Source: MGIIa-K1 sp964577145 (GTDB taxonomy: Archaea; Thermoplasmatota; Poseidoniia; Poseidoniales; Poseidoniaceae). From it: a stretch of 50,935 nt of DNA. Shown piece by piece: positions 30,643 to 39,648 of this stretch (the first letter of the stretch is position 1; every line of letters starts with the position of its first letter). Made by a program: the position numbers and the translations under genes. Location: positions 1-50,935 of the forward strand of contig CAZNXM010000011.1 in NCBI GenBank assembly GCA_964577145.1. Reading direction: 5' to 3'. The notes below the pieces were generated by a model, which worked only from the letters and a program-made list of their open reading frames with translations, did not search any database and was not told where the DNA came from.

Positions 30643-33600
30643 TCAGCGATTTGGAATTTCTATCTGATTGATTTCAGCAGCAACTCTAGTCAATGCTTCT
30701 TGAGCATTGATCTTGTGAGACTCACCCATCTCGTGACGGCTGTATCGCGCCTCTTCGAATACTGCATCAAGTGCAATAAGTGATTCTTCGGAGATATTTG
30801 GCAATGCTGAGCGGATTGCCATTTCGAATTCGCGCACTGTCTCGAAATCTCTACGAAGGAATCCACGAGTCATTAACAAGTGAACTAAACTCTCATAGCA
30901 GTTGAAGATAGCTTCACGCATTGAATCGCCCGCTGCTAATAATTCAGCGGTATAACTGAAGATGTCTGCGATGGACTTCGACGCTTCTGCCTTCCTTCGC
31001 TGATAGATTACAAAGGCAGTTACTGCACCTAATAGCAGAATAACAAGCGCATATGCCCACCATGGAGGGGCACCTGCATCATCAGTATAGGTATAATCTG
31101 GGGAAACTCCACTTCCGTAGTTATTGTTGAATAACGAAACAGAGGATTGAGAAAGTACTCCGTCAGGGTTTGAAACTGTCATCTTCAAATCGATTTCTCC
31201 ATAATGTGATGCATCGCCATATGGGGGTTCAGCATTGAATTCAAAGAGAGCTGTTCCCGAGGAATCTGTTACTACGGTCATCTCATCAAGACGGGTACCA
31301 TTATTTTCAACATAGATTGTGATTGGGATTCCATCAACACCTTGGAGAGTATCATCTGCAGTGACGGTGATACTTCCACTGATCACTTCTTGCTCGTCTT
31401 CAATAATCGGTTCGATACTAACATCGAAGGTTGCATCAATCATTAGAGCAAAGGTAGAGGTCCATGTATCAGAAGTTCTCAAGAATAGGCTGTCATTTTC
31501 TGGAGTTTGAAGGTTGAGTTGAGTCATTCCTGGCTCCATCCAACTTGGCATAACAGCCGTCATTGTAAACTGGCCTCCATTCCAAGAAATACTGTTTATC
31601 ACAATACACCGTGCACCATCAGCAGTTTCGCAATCGCTTTGATTCCCAAGAATTAATTCAGCATCGTCAATCATGATACCTTGGCCACCAATCTCTGTTA
31701 CTCTACCAGTAATTACTAGCGGGGAGTGCATTGAATCACTTCGGATTACTTGTGAACTAATACTATCGATATGGACAGTTACATCGGCCCATACATTCAC
31801 ATTACGTGTTTGATTTACTGGAAGATGACCACTACTACCTTCGAAAGTGAATGAGAGTTCGTGTGCTCCACGGCTTAGATTCTCAGTTGCAAAAATGTCA
31901 GTAGACCAATCTCCAGTAATCGAAGTAAACGCTGAACCAACTTGGTAACCATCGAGATAGATGAAGATTACTTCGCCACCGAGACCATCATTTTCTGCGG
32001 TATCAAGGTCATATAATCGTCCTGCGATTTCCCAGTTGTCGAGGCGTGTTGCATCTATGTCTACGATGTCGACTGTCAAACCACTACGATGTGCAAGGAA
32101 GAAGGTCGTATTTCCTTCACCCGCTCTATACCATCCCTGAGCAGGAACTGAAGCCAAAACAACATGTTGCCCGTCAGCGAAGATATCTGGGACCGTCCAA
32201 TTAATGCTAAAGTTTCCATTTGCGTCAGTGGTAGTATTGCCAATCTCAATTCCCTCAATTGCGATGAGGACATTCATGCCTTCTATTCCAAGGAGTTGGT
32301 TATCTCCTACGAATCCATCAATGACAGTAGAATCTGTGACCGCTAACGGTGTCTCGATGTTTACCTGCACCAATATTTGAGAGTAAATATACCATACTCC
32401 ACTCTCCTGAGTAGGCAGATAATAGGTTGTACCATTGAATATTGCATCTATTGTAACTGCGCCTAATGGAGCATCAGCAGGAACCGGATGTACTGCAGTA
32501 AATATTCCCGTTTCATCGGTTGTTACATTGGTTAGGAATACACCATCAAGTAAGATCACAATGGTCTGATTTTCAAGTGGATTGTCGATAATGTCGAGTA
32601 GTCTACCTTGGACAGTAATTGTATCTTCACGGTCAACTTGGCCACCTGGTGTTAGCATCAAAATCTTGGTTGGCACACTTACCGAGAAATTAGACAGTGC
32701 AATACTCTCATGATAGAATTCTGGATTTGCTGTATCACCAGAGCCGATTGGGTCAACCCAATCTCTTCCACCAGTAAAGCGAATTTGGATTTGATGGTCG
32801 CCCGCAGTAATTCCTTCAGGAGTAGTCCAAGTTATTTCCCAGAAGCCAGTATCTGCATCTGAAAGGACACTTGAGACCGGTAGTCCATCAACGTAAAGGT
32901 GGAGAACACCTCCTGAATTAGCTCCTGATAATTGCAATGGATTACCTAAATCATCAAGCAATGTACCATTGACTTCCAAAGCATCTCCAGCGGTCAGTAC
33001 CATTGTATTGTTAGTGATGGTCACCACTGTATCTGCTAGCACAACGAAGGATACTTCTGTTGAATCTCCTACAAGTCCAGTTGTTCCTGAAGTTCCTAGG
33101 AATTCAGCATCCAGCGAATGGAAGCCTGGAGTAAGGTCGACCGGTGTTGTTAGATTGACAAAGGCAATTCCCATTGAATCGGTTGTACCTGTTGATGTAA
33201 CAGATGTTCCGTTGATTACTACAGTAACTTGAACTCCAACAACAGGAGAACCCGAGTTATCGATTAACATCAACCTCGATTCAACATCAGAACCACGATC
33301 CGTGCGGTCATTCAGTGATGGCTGCCCCGCACCATCTAAGGCTGGTGCAAGGAAAGTGAGTACAGTGAAACCTCTGCTATCGAATGTTGAATTCGCATTC
33401 GAAGTTTCATAATAATTCACAGTCGGAATAAATGATGCTTGTAAGGTATTACTACCGGCAGTAAAGGTCGAAGATAACGTGAGTACAGCAACCCATGTCC
33501 CATCGGTTTGAACAGTTCCATTCTGGACTTGGAATCCAGTTGGTAGTCCATTAATTGTAAACAGAATATTAGCTGGTAATAGACCGCCATTCCTGTATTG

Positions 33601-36600
33601 CAATGAACTTCCGTTATCACTAGCAATTGAACCTGTGACGTTGAATGATTCACCTGCTACAGGGTTCTCAGAGATTGCATCTACTACCAATACAGTAGCA
33701 GACCTTACGGTCACTGTGGAAATATTCCTGTAAGAAGGCAATAGGTCACTACTTCCATTGTAATGGAACTGAATTAAAATCAATCCCAGTGGCTGGTCAA
33801 ATGGAATTGTGTGGGTGAAATTAGTTCGACCATTCACATCTGTAGTATTCTCTGTAAGCCATGTCTCATCGAATTTGACTGCTACGGTATAGCCCGGAAG
33901 CGCTTGCCACATATTTGATGACTCTACTAATTCAGCAGAGAGGTTGACACTATTTCCACGATTGACGATTATTGGGTTAATCGGAATAAGGCTCTCAAAG
34001 TTAGATACACCCATAACTTGTATTGAATGATTACTCGAATCGGTTAGATAGAATGGAGATGAACCTTCAACCACTGTGATAATCAGTGTACGAGGTCCTC
34101 GTACAGTACCATTATTCAGCACATCTGTAGGCACAGACATGTTGAAACTACCATTTGTTTGTGTGAAGACACCATTGATTAATTTCTCATCCTGATTGTC
34201 TAACCAGAACATTTCTAGTTTGACCGGAGTAGATAATGGTCGACTTGCATTATCTCCATCTTCAACAGCACCGACAACTTGGAAATTCACTCCAGCGGTA
34301 ATCTGTGTAGGAATGCTATCTACTCTGATATGGGAAGGTACCTGAACTGTGACGTTGATAAATGTGGAATTACCTACGTGCCTAGTTGCACCTGCAATCT
34401 TTGCTGAAGTAACATCGTCCTGTACTTCCATGCGTAGCACATAATCACCAGGAGCGATACCTGTTGCTGTCCACGGCAAGGTTGCATTGCCTTCAACATC
34501 TGTTGTCGCTTGTCCAATTGTGATATTTGCACCACCCCAATCGAGGATATAGTCAACTAATACTCCGCTTAAATTGGAATTATCTGCGATATCTCGCACA
34601 TGTGTTTTCAAATCAACAGAGGTATTCATCACCACAATCTTATCAACACCACCTACCGATTCATCAGCACGTAATGCGACTTCAGATTCTATTCCCCATG
34701 TGGTGGATGGAAGTTGAGGCATAGCTGGAGGGACTGCACTATCGACCCATTGCCAATATGCACCACCAATCGGTGATAGCGAATCAAAATCAGACCATAT
34801 TTCCACATCATATACTCCAGAAGGAAGAGTTCTAGGGGCTGTGATAGTCATGTTGAATGTTCCAGTGGAATTATTGATCAAGGTAGTACCGAGGTCGACT
34901 GGTCCATTCAGTGTAAGTACAACTGCGGTGATAATTGAATCATTATTCAAGACTGCTGTATTGTAAATCGCATCGGTAACATCGCCCACCAACCAAGTTT
35001 GGTTGCCGATATGAGTCCAATCATCAATAATTGCCAATGAGAGGTCTACACTTCCCATTATTCTTAGCGAGCTATTATTAGATGAAGGAACATAATACTC
35101 ATTTCCAGTGAAATCCATGTCAAATACGTAATCTCCAGCATGCATATTTGGATCAGTTGTGAATGTAGGAGATAGGGTGACAGAAGTAGGGTCTGTCGTA
35201 GTATTTTCTAGGGTTCCATTGAATGTAAATTCAAAGTCACCAGTAGTATTCATGTCGAGATTTACACCCATATGGTCGGTTAGTTGTACAAGAATATTCA
35301 CCGTTTGCCCACGTAACTGAGAACTCGCCTGTAGTTCTAGATACATGATGCCCTTGAGCCACCAAGCTGTTCCTGATGTATTGAGAGAATCTGTAGCCTC
35401 AAGCGTATCAGGATAGAATACCAATGATAATTCCACAGCACCAGCATGTACCCAAGTAGTATTCACATCAACAAGATGTATAAGGCTAAACGAGCCGTTT
35501 ACTGAAGTATTGAACAATTCTAGGAAAGTACCTCCACCATTGGCTTCACGGATACCAAATGAGAGGTTACCACTCATAGCCGCAGGTGATGCACCAAAAC
35601 TCATGGCACTTCCATTTACATATACCAATTCATCGAGTTCAAGGATGGAATTATTTATTCTTGGGCCCTCAATTGTAGCAGTTAAGTTTGGAGCATCTCT
35701 AATATCGAGAGCAATCGAATGAGAACTCGGACGCAAGTGGAAGGATGGAGAACCTACAGACTGTGAAGCATCCTGCCAACCACTAAATCCAAGAGTTGCA
35801 GAAATATTTGCCTTAGTCTCAAGTTCGCTAAGTGTGAGATTTATCGCCCAAAGGCCGCTAGGTCCTACGGTCCCAGTGAGATTGGTAGCACCGTCTACCG
35901 ATGAGGTGAAATCAAGCCATACTTCGATGTCATTACCAAGTTCATCCGCACCTAAAGTAGCATTATTCTCGTGAAGAAGATATCCTGTTAGGACTGTTGT
36001 AGCACCTGCTCCAACTACTGGTTGGTTAACTGCACCAGGAGAAGCGTGTGTCAGGTTTGAATCATCAGTGACATTCATGAAGACGCCTAAATCAATACCG
36101 CCATGCGATACATACCCACTTTGGATATGCTCTATGACAATACTAGCAAACCCTGCCTCTATTGGAGAGGTCAAAGTTCCATTCATCGAAAAATTACCAT
36201 TAAGATCAGTATTAACCACACCGAACTGGTTGCCAATAATTGCAGCAAGACCTGGCACTTCACCTACATCAGCAGGGTCAACAACATATCCTCGAAGTAC
36301 AATTCCATCGGCGGGCGTACCATTTTCGGCATAGCGGAATTGTCCGCTTACTGAAACTTCAACGGTTCCATCCCGGTCAAATTCGGTTGGGGTCCAAGTC
36401 ATATTGACGATTTCGAGTTCTTCTGCAGCAGGACATGCTGAGAATGGGACCCAGCCAAGATCATCGCCACCAGCCGATGCTGATAATTCCATTCTTACCT
36501 CGCCCCATTGACTTAGATGCTGGCCCATTACTGCATATCCAGAACCTGTCCATGCGCCACCGCTATATCCGGTGACAAAGCGTGTAGGAAGGCCTGCAAT

Positions 36601-39477
36601 TCGGGCCATTGTCACGAATGTAGTAGTAAATTCTGAACATGTTCCTTCCTTTGCTCTTGCAAGCATTTCGAAAGTAATGTCATCATTAGGTCCTGTTCCA
36701 CTACCGTTGTAATTACGCTTGAAATCAAAGGTAGCATTACCATTAATCAAGAAGTCAGATATTGCGCTAGCCTTTGAGTAAGCATCAACCGCACCAGCCG
36801 CATTAATTACATCATTCGTGATGTTCATAACTATGGATTCTGGCACTGTAGTATCAGTAAACATTGGAGGCACTATAGTCTCATATGAATTATTTGAACC
36901 TGCAATAGTATCGGCTGATATCGATGCCCAATCGTACCAATATTCATTTTCTTCAACCCAGATTTCCTCTAGTAAACCAGCGGTTAATTCGTAGGTATGT
37001 GTGTCATTTGTGCGCGTCATTTCAACCATCGCATCAGACCAGAATGTGATATTGTACTGATATGCTGACATCGGTACAGTTCCACCCATTATTGGAAGAG
37101 CAAAATCAAGATTCCAAGTCACACTATTGTTTGCATATGAATTTGGAGCGAGATGTGTAGAATTTGCATATGGAACAATGATTGCCTCAGCTAGATGTGA
37201 ATCAACTGCGACGCCATATGCTGCACCAGTATACACATCGAAGGTATTGAGTCGCCATAGGTGCTGACGGTTTAGATCGACAGTTCCACTGGTATTGTTA
37301 GCCCAAAATACAACTTCATTCTGCAATACATCATCAGTTGGGTCCCAAGGGTCGTATGGCGAGCCTTGACAATTTGTAAACCAGAATTGTTGAGGGCACT
37401 CATCACCATCGAGCATACCTCCACCATCGGTATCTGGATTTCTCCAATCGGTACCAGTGATATTCTCTACCGCATCAGGAATTCCGTCTCCGTCGAAATC
37501 AGCAGGCATAATGTCATCAGTAGGGTCTCCTTCTGGGTTTGTAGAATCAAAATATTCCTGCTTATCGTTGACTCCACCGGCATCTGTGTCAGCATCATCA
37601 TGTGCAGTTGACCAAATATCAAATGAGCCATTTGTTATACCAATCCATGAGTTTGGACATCCAGTTGTTGTTTCGAAGTAATTGTTCAAACCATCACCAT
37701 CGTCATCCAGCAAATTATCACAGGGCTCTAACGGATCTGTGCTTGCCATGACTTCATCGTAATCACTTACTCCATCACCATCTGAATCATAGAGAGTTGG
37801 GTTGGAGAAATATCCGTAGACCCCAAGGGTCTCCTCCCAATCAGCAAGACCATCACCATCGATGTCGGCATAATCATCATCGCAGTAGGTCGGATATGAT
37901 ACTCCAGTTCCATCGTGGCACCAGGAGTTATTGCGCGTTTCAACTACGGTAACACCGATTGGAGGTCCGGTAAATACCCCTTGCAGTACATTATTGGTAT
38001 GCCCCGCATACGTAAACTGAGTATACGTTCCTGAATTATTGTAATATGCGATTCCACCAGAAGAACGGAATCCAGAACCATTGTTCAGAGTCAACTGACT
38101 ATTACCAGAATTATAACTGATAATTGTAGTTTCAAATTGTATTAGTGAATCACATGGGTCTGTACCATGTGAAACATTGGACTCATCGCCATCGCTCACT
38201 CCACCATAGTCAGTATCTGCGATATTCCACGCTGAACATGAGAGGTTCTCCTCCCAATTTTGCAAACCATCATTATCGAAGTCGCCTGAGTCCTCTCGAC
38301 GAGTTGGGTCGGTTTCGTTAGCATCAACGAGGCCGTTTCCATTCGTATCCTCTTCACCGTCATCGAATTGGTCGCCGTCGGTGTTATTGCTGCGAGGATC
38401 GCTTGCTTGAGGAGGAGTTCCATATGCTCCATTGACTTCATTTCCATCACTAATTCCATCATCATCAGTGTCAGAATCGGTCGGGTCAGTCAGAAGTGTA
38501 AGAGCCTCATACGAATCGTTCAGTCCGTCGTTATCTGTGTCAGAATCCTGTGGATTGGTCGAAGTTACACCGTCGGTTTCTGCAGTTAAGGTAGCACAGC
38601 CACTAGGGCCTATTCCCATGTGCGGGGAACAAGGTGAGATTGTTTCAGTGAAACTACCATCTGGTCCTGGCCTGTAACATGGTTGCCCACTACAAGAAGT
38701 AGTCCAAGATGGATTGACATACTCGTAGATATTGATTAGACCGTCAGAATCTGGATCACCATTTGCACCGTCATTATTGGAAGGTGAGGTTGCATCTAGG
38801 CCATTTGAAGCCTCCCAGCCATCGGGCATTCCATCTCCATCAGTATCCCAACCATTGGGGTCCTCATCGAGATATCCGTCGCCGTCATCATCATCTGAAG
38901 AACAATCTGCATCTCCATCGAAATCGTTGTCATTGGAATCGACCATTCCGTCCTTGTCATTGTCAAATCCATCGGTGCAAATGTTTCCAACCGGGTCTTC
39001 ATCACACAAAATTGTAGTACCGGTACCATCGTTTCCAGCATCGCCACAAGCGAGCTGGTTGTATTGCATGGCATTTTCCTCGTCCCAATTATTTACTGGA
39101 ACCGTGCCGTTCCACCAAACTCCATTGTCAAGAACTGTAGGTGTGGAAGAAATATCCCAGTTTCCACTAATCTTGTAAGAATACTCTTGTAAATTTGAGA
39201 AACCATCTCCATCTGGGTCGCCAATTGCGCCATCTACTCCACTGGTCGATGTTGGGTCAAGGCCGTACTTCCATTCCCAACCATCAGGTAACTGGTCATT
39301 ATCGGAATCCCAATCATTTGGCTGTGTATTAATTAGATACTCAAGGCCGTATGTCAGACCGTCTCCATCTTGGTCTGTTGCAGCAAGAGCAGCATAAGAA
39401 ACAAATTCAATTGAGGCAAATGAAGCCATCAACATCAGGGCTACAAGTCCTATGGACTTGGCCGTGTTTTGATTCAT
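30643..39477 (-). CDS. Giant multidomain cell-surface protein
   Basis: 2944 residues. A signal peptide (MNQNTAKSIGLVALMLMASF) is followed by ~600-700 residues rich in calcium-type repeats (DQDGDGLTYG, DSDNDQLPDGWE, DTDNDGLNDSYE; thrombospondin type 3-like). Near 930-1020 is a transglutaminase-like core with Cys947 (KEGTCSEFTTTFVTMARIAG); the usual HxW reads SQW and the usual DPT reads SAC. From ~1050 to ~2780 are many Ig-like/Big-type repeats. A membrane helix (WWAYALVILLLGAVTAFVIY) precedes a ~110-residue cytoplasmic DUF4129-like domain (FLRRDFETVREFEMAIRSAL). Many N-x-S/T sites suggest glycosylation. In-frame ATG 39528 is an alternative start. Probable adhesive or scaffold protein; activity unknown. 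Confidence 0.85.
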   Translation of the reverse strand: MNQNTAKSIGLVALMLMASFASIEFVSYAALAATDQDGDGLTYGLEYLINTQPNDWDSDNDQLPDGWEWKYGLDPTSTSGVDGAIGDPDGDGFSNLQEYSYKISGNWDISSTPTVLDNGVWWNGTVPVNNWDEENAMQYNQLACGDAGNDGTGTTILCDEDPVGNICTDGFDNDKDGMVDSNDNDFDGDADCSSDDDDGDGYLDEDPNGWDTDGDGMPDGWEASNGLDATSPSNNDGANGDPDSDGLINIYEYVNPSWTTSCSGQPCYRPGPDGSFTETISPCSPHMGIGPSGCATLTAETDGVTSTNPQDSDTDNDGLNDSYEALTLLTDPTDSDTDDDGISDGNEVNGAYGTPPQASDPRSNNTDGDQFDDGEEDTNGNGLVDANETDPTRREDSGDFDNDGLQNWEENLSCSAWNIADTDYGGVSDGDESNVSHGTDPCDSLIQFETTIISYNSGNSQLTLNNGSGFRSSGGIAYYNNSGTYTQFTYAGHTNNVLQGVFTGPPIGVTVVETRNNSWCHDGTGVSYPTYCDDDYADIDGDGLADWEETLGVYGYFSNPTLYDSDGDGVSDYDEVMASTDPLEPCDNLLDDDGDGLNNYFETTTGCPNSWIGITNGSFDIWSTAHDDADTDAGGVNDKQEYFDSTNPEGDPTDDIMPADFDGDGIPDAVENITGTDWRNPDTDGGGMLDGDECPQQFWFTNCQGSPYDPWDPTDDVLQNEVVFWANNTSGTVDLNRQHLWRLNTFDVYTGAAYGVAVDSHLAEAIIVPYANSTHLAPNSYANNSVTWNLDFALPIMGGTVPMSAYQYNITFWSDAMVEMTRTNDTHTYELTAGLLEEIWVEENEYWYDWASISADTIAGSNNSYETIVPPMFTDTTVPESIVMNITNDVINAAGAVDAYSKASAISDFLINGNATFDFKRNYNGSGTGPNDDITFEMLARAKEGTCSEFTTTFVTMARIAGLPTRFVTGYSGGAWTGSGYAVMGQHLSQWGEVRMELSASAGGDDLGWVPFSACPAAEELEIVNMTWTPTEFDRDGTVEVSVSGQFRYAENGTPADGIVLRGYVVDPADVGEVPGLAAIIGNQFGVVNTDLNGNFSMNGTLTSPIEAGFASIVIEHIQSGYVSHGGIDLGVFMNVTDDSNLTHASPGAVNQPVVGAGATTVLTGYLLHENNATLGADELGNDIEVWLDFTSSVDGATNLTGTVGPSGLWAINLTLSELETKANISATLGFSGWQDASQSVGSPSFHLRPSSHSIALDIRDAPNLTATIEGPRINNSILELDELVYVNGSAMSFGASPAAMSGNLSFGIREANGGGTFLELFNTSVNGSFSLIHLVDVNTTWVHAGAVELSLVFYPDTLEATDSLNTSGTAWWLKGIMYLELQASSQLRGQTVNILVQLTDHMGVNLDMNTTGDFEFTFNGTLENTTTDPTSVTLSPTFTTDPNMHAGDYVFDMDFTGNEYYVPSSNNSSLRIMGSVDLSLAIIDDWTHIGNQTWLVGDVTDAIYNTAVLNNDSIITAVVLTLNGPVDLGTTLINNSTGTFNMTITAPRTLPSGVYDVEIWSDFDSLSPIGGAYWQWVDSAVPPAMPQLPSTTWGIESEVALRADESVGGVDKIVVMNTSVDLKTHVRDIADNSNLSGVLVDYILDWGGANITIGQATTDVEGNATLPWTATGIAPGDYVLRMEVQDDVTSAKIAGATRHVGNSTFINVTVQVPSHIRVDSIPTQITAGVNFQVVGAVEDGDNASRPLSTPVKLEMFWLDNQDEKLINGVFTQTNGSFNMSVPTDVLNNGTVRGPRTLIITVVEGSSPFYLTDSSNHSIQVMGVSNFESLIPINPIIVNRGNSVNLSAELVESSNMWQALPGYTVAVKFDETWLTENTTDVNGRTNFTHTIPFDQPLGLILIQFHYNGSSDLLPSYRNISTVTVRSATVLVVDAISENPVAGESFNVTGSIASDNGSSLQYRNGGLLPANILFTINGLPTGFQVQNGTVQTDGTWVAVLTLSSTFTAGSNTLQASFIPTVNYYETSNANSTFDSRGFTVLTFLAPALDGAGQPSLNDRTDRGSDVESRLMLIDNSGSPVVGVQVTVVINGTSVTSTGTTDSMGIAFVNLTTPVDLTPGFHSLDAEFLGTSGTTGLVGDSTEVSFVVLADTVVTITNNTMVLTAGDALEVNGTLLDDLGNPLQLSGANSGGVLHLYVDGLPVSSVLSDADTGFWEITWTTPEGITAGDHQIQIRFTGGRDWVDPIGSGDTANPEFYHESIALSNFSVSVPTKILMLTPGGQVDREDTITVQGRLLDIIDNPLENQTIVILLDGVFLTNVTTDETGIFTAVHPVPADAPLGAVTIDAIFNGTTYYLPTQESGVWYIYSQILVQVNIETPLAVTDSTVIDGFVGDNQLLGIEGMNVLIAIEGIEIGNTTTDANGNFSINWTVPDIFADGQHVVLASVPAQGWYRAGEGNTTFFLAHRSGLTVDIVDIDATRLDNWEIAGRLYDLDTAENDGLGGEVIFIYLDGYQVGSAFTSITGDWSTDIFATENLSRGAHELSFTFEGSSGHLPVNQTRNVNVWADVTVHIDSISSQVIRSDSMHSPLVITGRVTEIGGQGIMIDDAELILGNQSDCETADGARCIVINSISWNGGQFTMTAVMPSWMEPGMTQLNLQTPENDSLFLRTSDTWTSTFALMIDATFDVSIEPIIEDEQEVISGSITVTADDTLQGVDGIPITIYVENNGTRLDEMTVVTDSSGTALFEFNAEPPYGDASHYGEIDLKMTVSNPDGVLSQSSVSLFNNNYGSGVSPDYTYTDDAGAPPWWAYALVILLLGAVTAFVIYQRRKAEASKSIADIFSYTAELLAAGDSMREAIFNCYESLVHLLMTRGFLRRDFETVREFEMAIRSALPNISEESLIALDAVFEEARYSRHEMGESHKINAQEALTRVAAEINQIEIPNR

Positions 39478-39609
39478 TTCTCTAAGGAGATTAGGCCGCG
39501 CCGCAGAAGGGGATGGAGATACACGCATCGCTAACACTAATCAAACGGCTTACTCAAAGGCACTTAAGGGAAATGGAACATTGTTCAGACACAATACCCT
39601 TCTTTTACT

Positions 39610-39624
39610 CCCCCCTACGGGGGG
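39610..39624. promoter_or_regulatory. Six-bp G/C hairpin between the two surface-protein genes
   Basis: CCCCCC/GGGGGG around TAC lies 25 nt beyond the stop of the 955-residue gene and ~130 nt upstream of the giant gene, both on the minus strand. In the transcript a T-rich stretch (GGGTTTTTGGATGATTTT) precedes it, so termination is possible. The rest of the 171-nt interval 39478-39648 holds no gene. Confidence 0.4.
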
Positions 39625-39648
39625 AAAATCATCCAAAAACCCGCAATT

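Noticed and set aside
37366..39178. Plus-strand frames of 70-150 codons opposite the calcium-type repeats
   Set aside because: Ser/Pro-rich shadows produced by repeated DxDxDG codons on the minus strand.
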